A stretch of DNA of 64,000 nucleotides, from NCBI RefSeq assembly GCF_021155765.1, contig NC_060118.1:2728001-2792000 (forward strand), in the 5' to 3' direction. The notes under the pieces were generated by a model that saw nothing but the letters and a program-made list of their open reading frames with translations, was not told the DNA's origin and ran no database searches. The translations under genes were made by a program, and so were the position numbers. The stretch is from Diprion similis (lineage: Eukaryota > Arthropoda > Insecta > Hymenoptera > Diprionidae). Each line of letters starts with the position of its first letter. The first letter of the stretch is position 1. Below are positions 11,270 to 21,771 of the stretch, piece by piece.

Positions 11270-13749
11270 ACCTCCATATAGTTAGCCCCCCATGTGTATG
11301 GATTGGATTAATTCGTTTTGCAATCGTTTGTCGGTCGTTTGTCGGTCAATGATGGACTAATCCGAACGTTCGTCGGTTGTTCCTCGATTAGAAAATAATT
11401 TTTCAAAATTAGCATAAAAAATTTCTCCAGTTGGCCCCTTGACGGAACTGTTCCCGATTAATTTTGATGGTAATCGATCTAGAATCGTTTGTCGGTGATT
11501 GATGGATCATTCTCGCATAGTCAATTTGGATAGTTTCTGTAAAATCGTAGAAACAAAAATCTAATCTGGGTTGTCTATTGCTAATCGCTGCGCGGAAACC
11601 TACCATATGTGTTTATTTCATGGACTAGCAATTAAATTACATTTTCAATATGGCGGCGAGCCACCACACATCCATACCTGCCGAAAGACCATACGGATCT
11701 GAAGTGTTAACTGGGTGAGTTTCTATGAAGTGATGATGTATGTTTTTGGAAAAAATTTTCAGGAAGTTTTTCATGCATTTACAAAGAAAATATGAAAATT
11801 ATTCAACCGATAATGGACCATCAATAAGCGAAAAACGTATTTAGATCAAATTGCTTTGAAATAGTTCAACTATATTTTTATCGAGAAGCTAGGGGAAAAA
11901 ATTCGCATAGGGAATTTTTTATAGTTAGCCCCTTGATGGAATTGTTTCCGATTAATTTTGATATTAATCGATCTAAAATCGTTTGTTGGTAATTGATGGA
12001 TCATTCTCACATAGTAAATTTGAACAATTTCTACAAAATCGTAGAAACAAAAATCTAATCCGGTTATCTATTGCTAATCGCTGCGTGGAAACCTACCATT
12101 ATGGCGGCGAACAGAATCAATTTCTTAACGTCGCTCTACGGCCATGCTCTACGGTATCTCTACGGTATTCAAAATGATTCATAAGTGTGAGCTCGGAAAA
12201 AAATGTGACTCAAAAATTGAGGTTAAATAACCAACTAGTGGATAATCAACGCTCCGGTGAGATTACGACGGTAGGGTGGATCAAATAAAATGACTATTTT
12301 TTTTCCCCTTGATATAATGAAAAATTGATTGTATGGCATCTCAAAAAGGCTGCAACCGTCGAGGTTAGGAGAGTCTTTTTAGTACATTTCTGTAGAACTT
12401 TTTATGTTCTACAAAAAAGCTCTTTTGTATCTAATCGATAGAAGTAACCGTTCAAAAAATAATCGCTTTAAAGTTCTTCAATTATTTTTACCATGAATAC
12501 TAGTTTAAACACTAGATGAAACTCAAACTCTAAGAAACTCAAGCTTTAACAGCGATTATCTTTTGAACGGTTACTTCTATCGATTAGATACAAGAGAGCT
12601 TTTTTGTAGAACATAAAAAGTTCTACAGAAATGTACTAAAAAGACTCTCCTAACCTCGACGGTTGCAGCCTTTTTGAGATGCCATACAATCAATTTTTCA
12701 TTATATCAAGGGGAAAAAAAATAGTCATTTTATTTGACCCACCCTACCGTCGTAATCTCACCGGAGCGTTGATTATCCACTAGTTGGTTATTTAACCTCA
12801 ATTTTTGAGTCACATTTTTTTCCGAGCTCACACTTATGAATCATTTTGAATACCGTAGAGATACCGTAGAGCATGGCCGTAGAGCGACGTTAAGAAATTG
12901 ATTCTGTTCGCCGCCATAATGGTAGGTTTCCACGCAGCGATTAGCAATAGATAACCGGATTAGATTTTTGTTTCTACGATTTTGTAGAAATTGTTCAAAT
13001 TTACTATGTGAGAATGATCCATCAATTACCAACAAACGATTTTAGATCGATTAATATCAAAATTAATCGGAAACAATTCCATCAAGGGGCTAACTATAAA
13101 AAATTCCCTATGCGAATTTTTTCCCCCAGCTTCTCGATAAAAATATAGTTGAACTATTTCAAAGCAATTTGATCTAAATACGTTTTTCGCTTATTGATGG
13201 TCCAATATCGGTTGAATAATTTTCATATTTTCTTTGTAAATGTAAGAAAAACTCCCCGGAAAATTTTTTCCAATAACATTCATTATCACTTCATAGAAAC
13301 TCACCCAGTTAACACTTCAGATCCGTATGGTCTTTTGGCAGGTATGGATGTGTGGTGGCTCGCCGCGATATTGAAAATGTAATTTAATTGCTAGTCCATG
13401 AAATAAACACATATGGTAGGTTTCCGCGCAGCGATTAGCAATAGACAACCCAGATTAGATTTTTGTTTCTACGATTTTACAGAAACTATCCAAATTGACT
13501 ATGCGAGAATGATCCATCAATCACCGACAAACGATTCTAGATCGATTACCATCAAAATTAATCGGAAACAGTTCCGTCAAGGGGCCAACTAGAGAAATTT
13601 TTTATGCTAATTTTGAAAAATTATTTTCTAATCGAGGAATAACCGACAAACGTTCGGATTAGTCCATCATTGACCGACAAACGACCGACAAACGATTGCA
13701 AAAAGAATTAATCCAATCCACACACATGGGGGGCTAACTATATGGAGGT
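11270..13749. mobile_element. 2.5-kb palindromic fold-back element
   Basis: Two arms of about 1.2 kb are inverted copies around a loop near 12480-12545; the outer ends read ACCTCCATATAGTTAGCC and its complement. A 65-codon frame is repeated exactly on opposite strands (11983-12177 and 12841-13035), which shows how alike the arms are. Each arm also holds two diverged direct copies of a ~170-bp block (left arm about 11440-11610 and 11930-12110), giving four in all. No transposase and no clear TSD. Confidence 0.8.
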
Positions 13750-14561
13750 ATGTATGTATGTATGTACAAGCGCAGCTGCTGCGGCCATAGCAATCCCGTA
13801 TCCAGTCAATATATATATCAGTGGTTAGTGCAGAATAGCGTTCACAATTCGTCGGTAGAAGGATTTGCTATTTGGAGTTTCAAGGACTTTTAAGACAAGT
13901 TAAATAATCTAACGAGGCTTGTCAAGAATGCATGAAAATGAATCTCTCACCAAAAAAGTCTTAAGTCTGTACTGCCGCAATATTACCGAAATTATTTCTT
14001 TTTAGGCATTCTTTTTTTTCTCAGCCTCACGGACGATTTGTGAGGGCCAGTCCCATATTACCGGATAATTTTTCTAATTTCTCGGTGGTTAATTCATCTA
14101 TATCAGGCATATTTAATGTTAACTTTATGTGAGGATTCTACGCGAATTTTCAAGGCGTCTATGTTGATTGGTCCTTGCAGTGGTTTTATTCGTAGTGCAG
14201 TCGTTGCCTGAAGATGTATTTCCAGTCGCCTATGAAAGGTAAGAAAACTTTGACATTCAATCCCATTATGATCATTTATTCCCGGTTTATCTGCATTATA
14301 CGGTTGAATTGGTTCGTCTACTGCATTTCAATGTTAAATCGGTACTCGTCGATCCGAAATTACTAATCTTGGGTCTGCCGATATTTTCGCGACAAGATCT
14401 ATTGTCTAACTACGGTAATTTCCGCAAGTGTCTAATAGGACGGCACAGGTGTATGAGGAGCGCGGCCAGCAGTGCAAACGGTGCTCATCCCACGACATGT
14501 GATACAATTTCTAGGGATATTGAATGTGTCAATCAATCAGAGTGTCTGTACATACAATTAT
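13750..14561. other. No gene recognised
   Basis: A short TATG microsatellite opens the segment. A TATATATATCAGT stretch near 13809 resembles a TATA box, but nothing downstream is recognisably coding. The longest frame (about 14309-14629) runs into the neighbouring TTAA element and has no family features. Confidence 0.3.
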
Positions 14562-14565
14562 TTAA

Positions 14566-15156
14566 GGCCCCGCTGACCTGGCATGTCATATATATATTTC
14601 GTGACGTCAGAAGCGGGGAAATCGGGTGAAAACGCCTATACGAATCCTGCGATAACGACAGTATGAATCTTACTCGGAAATATTTTAAATCGTAGCTTGA
14701 ATAATAGTGTACGTGTGAATCTCAGTCACTGCTCAGGCAAATCGCTGATAATGTTTATAATAAAGAATGATGAAGTGAATAAAATCACGCGACAACAAAC
14801 ATGGCCGATCGGAGCTACCGCATGTTGAATATTCACTGATTGCACTGTTCCACAATTTCTTTGACCCTTGCCAGGGAGATTCACACGTACAAAAGCACAC
14901 ACGTTATCCGGGAAAACTTATACTATCAGTTATTTTTTTGTAAACATGGCTCGATTCGTATAGGCGTTTTTCATGTGACAGCAGCCCGTTTATGGTCCAC
15001 AAGAAGTATGTTCCGATCTGTAACTGACATCATTGGTTGGATCTAACAGAACAAGCTAATGAAATCAGCGGCCTTAGTTCACCGTTCAACGTTCAGAGGC
15101 GCTGCACGTATTTATGACGTCACGATTTGATATTTTCAAGTCAGGTCAGCGGCGCC
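14566..15156 (+). mobile_element. TTAA-flanked 591-bp element, copy 1
   Basis: Begins GGCCCCGCTGACCTG and ends CAGGTCAGCGGCGCC, bounded by TTAA at 14562-14565 and 15157-15160. TTAA target duplication is the hallmark of piggyBac-type elements. It has no transposase. It shares its right-hand TTAA with copy 2. Confidence 0.85.
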
Positions 15157-15160
15157 TTAA

Positions 15161-15751
15161 GGCCCCGCTGACCTGGCATGTCATATATATATTTCGTGAC
15201 GTCAGAAGCGGGGAAATTGGGTGAAAACGCCTATACGAATCCTGCGATAACGAGAGTATGAATCTTACTCGGAAATTTTTCAAATCGTAGCTTGAATAAT
15301 AGTGTACGTGTGAATCTCAGTCACCGCTCAGGCAAATCGCTGATAATGTTTATAATAAAGAATGATGAAGTGAATAAAATCACGCGACAACAAACATGGC
15401 CGATCGAAGCTACCGCATGTTGAATATTCACTGATTGCACTGTTCCACAATTTCTTTCACCCTCGTCATGGAGATTCACACGTACAAAAGCACACGCGTT
15501 ATCCGGGAAAACTTATACTATCAGTTATTTTTTTGTGAACATGGCTCGATTCGTATACGCGTTTTTCATGTGACAGCAGCCCGTTTATGGTCCACAAGAA
15601 GTATGTTTCGATCTGTAACTGACATCATTGGTTGGATCTAACAGAACAAGCCAATGAAATCAGCGGCCTTAGTTCACCGTTCAACGTTCAGAGGCGCTGC
15701 ACGTATTTATGACGTCACGATTTGATATTTTCAAGTCAGGTCAGCGGCACC
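15161..15751 (+). mobile_element. TTAA-flanked 591-bp element, copy 2
   Basis: Same length and orientation as copy 1, with TTAA at 15157-15160 and 15752-15755. Differences from copy 1 are scattered point changes. It sits in tandem with copy 1 at a shared target. Confidence 0.85.
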
Positions 15752-15797
15752 TTAAGACGATTACCTTTCTCTGTCACGCACGCTCACGATTGGTTAA

Positions 15798-16388
15798 GGT
15801 GCCGCTGACCTGACTTGGAAATATCAAATCGTGACGTCATAAATACGTGCAGCGCCTCTGAACGTTGAACGGTGAACTAAGGCCGCTGATTTCATTAGCT
15901 TGTTCTGTTAGATCCAACCAATGATGTCAGTTACAGATCGAAACATACTTCTTGTGGACCATAAACGGGCTGCTGTCACATGAAAAACGCGTATACGAAT
16001 CGAGCCATGTTTACAAAAAAATAACTGATAGTATAAGTTTTCCCGGATAACGTGTGTGCTTTTGTACGTGTGAATCTCCCTGGCGAGGGTGAAAGAAATT
16101 GTGGAACAGTGCAATCAGTGAATATTCAACATGCGGTAGTTCCGATCGGCCATGTTTGTTGTCGCGTGATTTTATTCACTTCATCATTCTTTATTATAAA
16201 CATTATCAGCGATTTGCCTGAGCAGTGACTGAGATTCACACGTACACTATTATTCAAGCTACGATTTAAAATATTTCCAAATAAGATTCATTCTCTCGTT
16301 ATCGCAGGATTCGCATAGGCTTTTTCACCCAATTTCCCCGCTTCTGACGTCACGAAATATATATATGACATGCCAGGTCAGCGGGGCC
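15798..16388 (-). mobile_element. TTAA-flanked 591-bp element, copy 3 (inverted)
   Basis: Again 591 bp, bounded by TTAA at 15794-15797 and 16389-16392, opposite in orientation to copies 1 and 2 and separated from copy 2 by only 38 bp of older sequence. Copies 2 and 3 together form a strong inverted repeat. Confidence 0.85.
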
Positions 16389-16500
16389 TTAACTGACGTC
16401 AGCGCCCCGAACACTCACGCTCGTTGCACAGGGCCCCGGCGCCCTGGGTTTGTTGAACATATCTTGTAAGCTTATAAACACTGCTTATAGCAGACTTAAA
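16389..16500 (+). promoter_or_regulatory. GC-rich promoter-like segment
   Basis: It contains the CRE-like palindrome TGACGTCA, a GGGCCCCGGCGCCC block, and, left of inserted copy 3, an inverted CCAAT box (GATTGG at 15788-15793). In AT-rich surroundings this looks like a housekeeping promoter. The same order, without the TTAA element, is present inverted in the MITE at 23697-24293. It could instead be transposon sequence; see findings. Confidence 0.4.
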
Positions 16501-16617
16501 TACTTGACGAATGAAATCATGACAGGCAAATGTTTTTACTTGCAACCTTGAGCAAGGTGTTATAGAAGGTTGTCAACAATTTTGTGTCACTCAACTACTG
16601 CAATTACTAGAAATGAA

Positions 16618-16770
16618 ATGCTTAGATTACCCGATGAAAAAAAAAAAAAAAATCGGCAGAAGTCACAAGTATATTGCCACGCTAAACTTCAACAGTTTCG
16701 AAAATTTTATGAGAAACACAAAAAGCAAGAACTACAAAAAACTTATGAAGAATTATTCAGTGAATGCTGA
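16618..16770 (+). CDS. Small lysine-rich hypothetical protein
   Basis: A 50-residue frame follows the promoter-like segment. It has a lysine run made by a 16-A tract at 16637-16652 and a helical C-terminal half rich in K, E and Q. The open frame extends upstream to about 16570 without an ATG. I do not recognise the family. It could be the last exon of a gene whose earlier exons were lost, or a chance frame; the A tract is a likely spot for length errors. It ends 533 bp from the PQBP1 stop, tail-to-tail. Confidence 0.3.
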   Translation: MLRLPDEKKKKNRQKSQVYCHAKLQQFRKFYEKHKKQELQKTYEELFSEC

Positions 16771-17303
16771 GGTGCAATAACAATGCCTTTCACAGCCTTA
16801 CTACATGACTTCTATTGTAATTTTTATTTCTATTTTGTTGTTCTTTCATATTAAGTTTTGTTGAGTAAAGTTTTCATTTTTTAGTGGCCAGTCCATGGAC
16901 AGATGCATGAAATCTCTGCAGAATACAGCACTGTGTATTGTATTGATACGATGTAACCTGATTAATAATAATAAAAATAATAGTAAGAAAAAGTAAAATG
17001 TCAATTCAATATAATTGAAATTTTTTGTGATAATGTATACTATTTGCACAGTCCATATTTTACCAAACGCTTGGCGAAGAGTTACTTATGAATGAACGAC
17101 AAATTGTTTTTTATTTCTTACGCAATTTTATTACGTTGAATTTTTTGATGAATCAGGAGGTGATTAGATTAATAATAAGCAAAATCACATTGAAAATCAC
17201 TCACTTTATTATGTATTTTGGAAATTCCACAATTAATTATCGTTATTCACGTTTTGCAGTAAAATTACAATTTAGAGGTACAATAGATGTCAAAATATTC
17301 TTT
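16771..17303. other. Interval between convergent genes; PQBP1 3' UTR side
   Basis: AT-rich, no ORF of note. A minus-strand AATAAA (TTTATT on the plus strand near 17203) could serve PQBP1, and a plus-strand AATAAA near 16970 could serve the small ORF. Both are weak evidence in such AT-rich sequence. Confidence 0.3.
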
Positions 17304-20300
17304 TCACTCCGATTTTTCGGGAAAAAAAACTTTTTGTTTATTCAAGCTTTCTGATTCTAGTTTGGTGACTTTATTGGAACGAAGCACTGCGCCTGGACTC
17401 GGATATGGCCGCATCTGATAAAGTGGTCCTGATGCCGTTGTATCTGCTCCTGTTTTAGCTTCATTGTGTCTGGCTAATCCATCGGACCATTTTCCTCTGC
17501 AAAATAGCATGTTTGAAAAAGATTAAGTATGATGCGTTTAAGGACTTAAGAAAATTATACTAATATAAGATTGATATTAAATTATGATAAAGTCAATTAT
17601 TAGAATAAAGATAATAAGTATAACAACCTTGGGATATCGCTGTAAGATGCTGGATCCATGGGATCCAAAGATCGATCTTTCTTCTCTTTAACACCTTCAT
17701 GTCTTTGAACACGTCGGTTGTCCAAACCCATGTATCTGTCTATAATTTCAAGTTTTTGTTCCCGTTTCGCTTCTATCTCATCTATCTGTAAATCATGGTT
17801 GCATTACACACATACACACGGCATAAATGATATGTATTTCAATACTATACAAGGGTATTCAAATTTCAATTTTCGATTGCCAAGAACTTTCTGCTTATTC
17901 ATCTCGATTTAGAGGTTGATAGCAGGTAATGTCTAAAAGCAAAACTTTTGGTATGAACACCACTCACTTGTTAATTTAATTATATAATGAAAATACAAAT
18001 AGTATATAGCTCGAATAAAGTTTGGTAAGATATTGTGAGATTGCATAGAAAAAGTGACTTGTTACCTGTGTTACGGTCTACGATTAACCTTATATTATGA
18101 TTTTGTTTTCATGAGAATCAGATTGAGTCCTATAGTAGATACTTGAATCTATAATCCTAAATATTTTTTAATTTTTTGACGCATATTAACATACACAAAA
18201 TATGCGTTAAACACGAACGACCCAAAGTGCGGTTAATTTGCGGCATAAAAAACGAAATGCATGGTTTGAAGGTCAAGAATTTTAAACTTGACGTTGCTTT
18301 TGAGAATTGAAATAAGATAAGTTTCATTAATTGCATAGATTGATTGCTTTCTTTAAGTTGTTGCAGGACATGCACCTCCATGGGCTCTTGGTCACTAGTG
18401 CTTTCGTCACTGGACATGTTATCATCTTGATCAGCTGCTTTTAAGTGCAATTCCTCACGTAATTGGGAGGCTGGTTGTGATATCTGGCACTTAGGATGTC
18501 CTGGTGGATACCATGCCACCAAATCTGATGACCAATCCCAGTAATAGTGTTGTCCACTGGTGACAATGATTAAAAATACATGAATTATTGAAATGCACAA
18601 AAAATGATGAAAACAAAAAGATTTAAACTTACGATCCTGGATCGAATACAGCTTTCCAAGTATCAGGTAATGGATACTTTAGCAAAAGTCTCATTTGTTG
18701 TTTGATGTACTTTTCTGAAGGCTGAAGTCGTCCTGCTCCCCATAATTCTTTGCATTTACTGTTGCATTCGTGATAGATATTGTACTTGTTTGGGCAGCTG
18801 CTATAGCCCTATAAAACAGTAATTTTATTCTACAATAACGGATATTGCCTGCTCATGGAAATATTGTTAATCAATCACTTTCATTATTGTTATCTTTATC
18901 ACGTGTGCCCTCAGACATATGAGAATGATTGGAGGAAAGGCCAGTGGCACAAGCCACTACTAGATGTTTGGAATAAATCTTTAGTAAATAGATAAATATT
19001 GAGGAAAAAAATTCCAAAATTCCAATGTTCTACACGTGTAGAATTTCACTTCAAGCAGACTATTTTTCCAAACGACTACTCACGAATTCGACCTTCATGG
19101 TTTAGCAGGTATTTTGTACCACTTGTGGATGTAAGTCTCTAAACAAAACTTAAGGCCACTGCGCATTGAGTTGGCTGTCTAATAGAGAAAACAGAGATGC
19201 TGTTTTTGCCCACAGTCTATTCTTTCGCGGCTCATATCTCAGTTGTTTATGGCTTAAGCCTCAATTATTTACAGTGGTTTTAGTTGCTAATTTTACACAG
19301 TTTTGAGCTAATACACTCACATCTCTACCCAACCTTGATATCGTAACAGAAAAAGCGCTGTCCAAATTACATATTTGTTTTTCATGCATTCGGGTCCATT
19401 GAAAAACTTTGTCATTGTCGTTGTCGTTTCTAAAAAGACTAAACATATGCACAATATACAGCCCAAGTGGCAAAGTGGAATCATTTATTGCTCAGTAGCT
19501 ATCATCAGGAGCGAAAAATATTGAGACAGACATGCTAAATTAAAATTTAAAAACAAATTTTCTTTCTACCACCTAAGGTATATTTTCAGCGCTTCTCAGA
19601 ATTTAAAGCAACGAATTTCAGTACAAGGGGATTACTTGTAAAATGAAACTCTAACTTAAGCAGCATTTTTCAGTACTACATCGAGATCGAGTAGAAACAT
19701 GAGTATAATGGTTTAACCTTTTAATGGTGGGGAAATGAGAATTAAAATTGACTTTCTGTTAGACATGAAATTTATAAATAAATTCAATTAATATCTTATG
19801 TGGAGTCATCAACCTGACTGTTGGTCGATATATGGATGTATCGACCAGCCCTGCTGGAAAGGTAAACTTCAATGCAGAAAACTCGACGCCAAGGTTTGAG
19901 AGTATTTTCGTATATAATTTAATGCGCTAGATACAGGGAAAATCTTTTAAAAAATCCTGGTGGTATCCTTGACCTTGAAAATTGCTGTTTCAAGATGAAT
20001 TTTTTTTTCTGCTAATTCGGTCTGGAAGTTGGTATAGTCAAGTTTTTGAATGCACTGAGTACAAAAGAGGTAGGAATGCCATTTTTAGGACAAACTAGCA
20101 GAAAAAAAAATTTATGTTGAAATAGCGATTTTGAAGGTCGAGGATGCTTCCGGGAATTCTTAAACTATTTTTGTCATATTCACGAAATAAAATTTTCCCT
20201 GAAAAAACATCAAATATGATGTGTTCCCTGGTTGGTCTATATATCGACCACTCGCTGATAAAAGGTTAAAAGTATGTAAATTAGTTGCAAGAATCATTTT

Positions 20301-21482
20301 GAATAATTAAATGTGTCCTCTTTGAACAATTGAGATATGAGCCACAGAAGAAAATACAAGAGGTTGAAGTAAGTAACGCTAATGTCACGAAACATCAGAA
20401 AGAAATTCATTGCTTTACAATTTTAGAATGACTTTCAAGGAGTTGGCCTTTAAAAAATATGGGTATTATTGATTCCGTAGAATTTACTACATTTTAGACA
20501 ATTATCACGGTACAAAGCAAAGATTTTTCTTGAACATGCATTGTTACATTAATGTTATTAACTCCAATCACATTAAAATACTGTGTGTGAAAACAACACT
20601 TCTTGTGCCACTGTTAGGTAGCCAACCAAATTGTATAGTAGCCTTTGGTATGGTTTAGAGACATATAACTATTAGCAGTACAAAATAAATTGTCGAAATC
20701 AAATTGGTATTGATCATTCAAAGAATTAGTGCGTTTGGCATGCATTACTATACGTGTTGAGTCTGATAGGGATGGTTCTTTAGTACTTTGCATGCATCTG
20801 CAATACCCAGAGAGCAAAGTTCCAATTTTTGCGAGGCAAGAGGAATCCATTCCTGCTTGATTAAATACCAACTCTGATTTCTGTGTAAACAATATTACAG
20901 CAGATCATAAAATGCTTTTAGCATTTAAGATTAATAGTAAGCAGACAGCAAGATGCTAACTGAAGCCAAATTCACTCTCAGATTGTCAGAAACTGGTACT
21001 TCATTATTTTACCGAATTGCATAATTTTGGTTTTTTGTAGGTTGCCCTATTTTTCTATAAACAAGTTGTCTTTCAAATTGTTTCCTCAAGGTGCTTTTAG
21101 TACAAGCATAACGTATAACTAGCACTTTTTGCTGAGAAACAAAATGCTATCTGGGTATCCTCATAGTCGGCACTGATCTTTACCATAAACTTTTGAGATA
21201 TATCTATTTGATTAACATCATCCTTTGCGTTATCATAGTCCTCGGCAATGATTTCCTCGTGAACCTTCTTCTTCTGATCCTTTTTTACAGATTCTGTAAA
21301 ATTTTATTTATTTGTATTTGTTCGAAAGTTAACATGGAGGTTATAAGTTAGGCTAGGTGAAGTTCGGTGAAGTTGGATAAGGTTACGATAAGTTGGGATT
21401 TTCGACGCTTACCATGTTTTTCACTTCCAGAAATAAGACCTCGCTTGGCAAGACGAGCTACCAAAGCAGCTGGAAGCGGCAT
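17304..21482 (-). CDS. PQBP1: Polyglutamine-binding protein 1 (PQBP1), six coding exons
   Basis: PQBP1 is a nuclear WW-domain protein of the spliceosome that contacts U5-15kD (TXNL4A) through its C-terminus. Exons, from the start codon: 21413-21482, 21184-21293, 18633-18808, 18376-18556, 17628-17785, 17304-17496; together 888 nt, 295 codons plus stop, all phases matching. Exon 1 begins [16 protein letters not shown], close to the known N-terminus. Exon 2 holds EEIIAEDYD. Exons 3-4 form the WW domain ([16 protein letters not shown] ... [10 protein letters not shown]). Exon 5 has [11 protein letters not shown] and exon 6 the family signature [15 protein letters not shown] followed by [11 protein letters not shown]. 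Exon 3 adds a Cys-containing stretch ([11 protein letters not shown]) not in the human protein as I know it. The exon 4 and exon 5 donors (GAG|GTGCAT and AAG|GTTGTT) are weak. Transposon DNA begins about 130 bp upstream of the start codon. Confidence 0.92.
19713..20269. mobile_element. piggyBac-type MITE in PQBP1 intron 2
   Basis: A 549-bp unit (19717-20265) begins CCTTTTAATGG, ends CGCTGATAAAAGG and is flanked by TTAA on both sides. TTAA plus a CCYT start is typical of piggyBac relatives. Near each end are GGTCGATATAT-type hairpins. No transposase frame. Confidence 0.65.
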
Positions 21483-21612
21483 TTGTGGAGATCACCGTTT
21501 AATAATTGGTATTCTTTGGAATAAATTTGATAGTTGGATCACTTGGATCAGTACGTGCATTGTTGCCAACTCTAAGCTACCAATGTTACCAATCACCAGA
21601 CTTAAACGTAGT

Positions 21613-21701
21613 TGTGACGTCGAGCGGTACTCCACGCAAATTCCCCAAAGCTGCCACTAGAGATTATCGCGGATGTTTATCTAGACTTCACATCAGTAGT
21701 T
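21613..21701 (-). repeat. Fragment of an LTR-family-B relative
   Basis: About 90 bp starting TGTGACGTCGAGCGG is the reverse complement of the 3' end of solo LTR B. It stops where repeat E begins. It lies about 130 bp upstream of the PQBP1 ATG, so it limits or contributes to that promoter. Confidence 0.65.
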
Positions 21702-21771
21702 TGTAACATCCGACCGCCCCACCACAATTTTTTCCCTTTCTATTCCATAAACTAACTAACCACGCCTAACT

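Noticed and set aside
14309..14629. 106-codon plus-strand frame
   Set aside because: It runs into a TTAA element and shows no recognisable domain.
20614..20892. Extra PQBP1 exon in intron 2
   Set aside because: The frame has an AG before it but no similarity to PQBP1, and exons 2 and 3 already join in phase without it.
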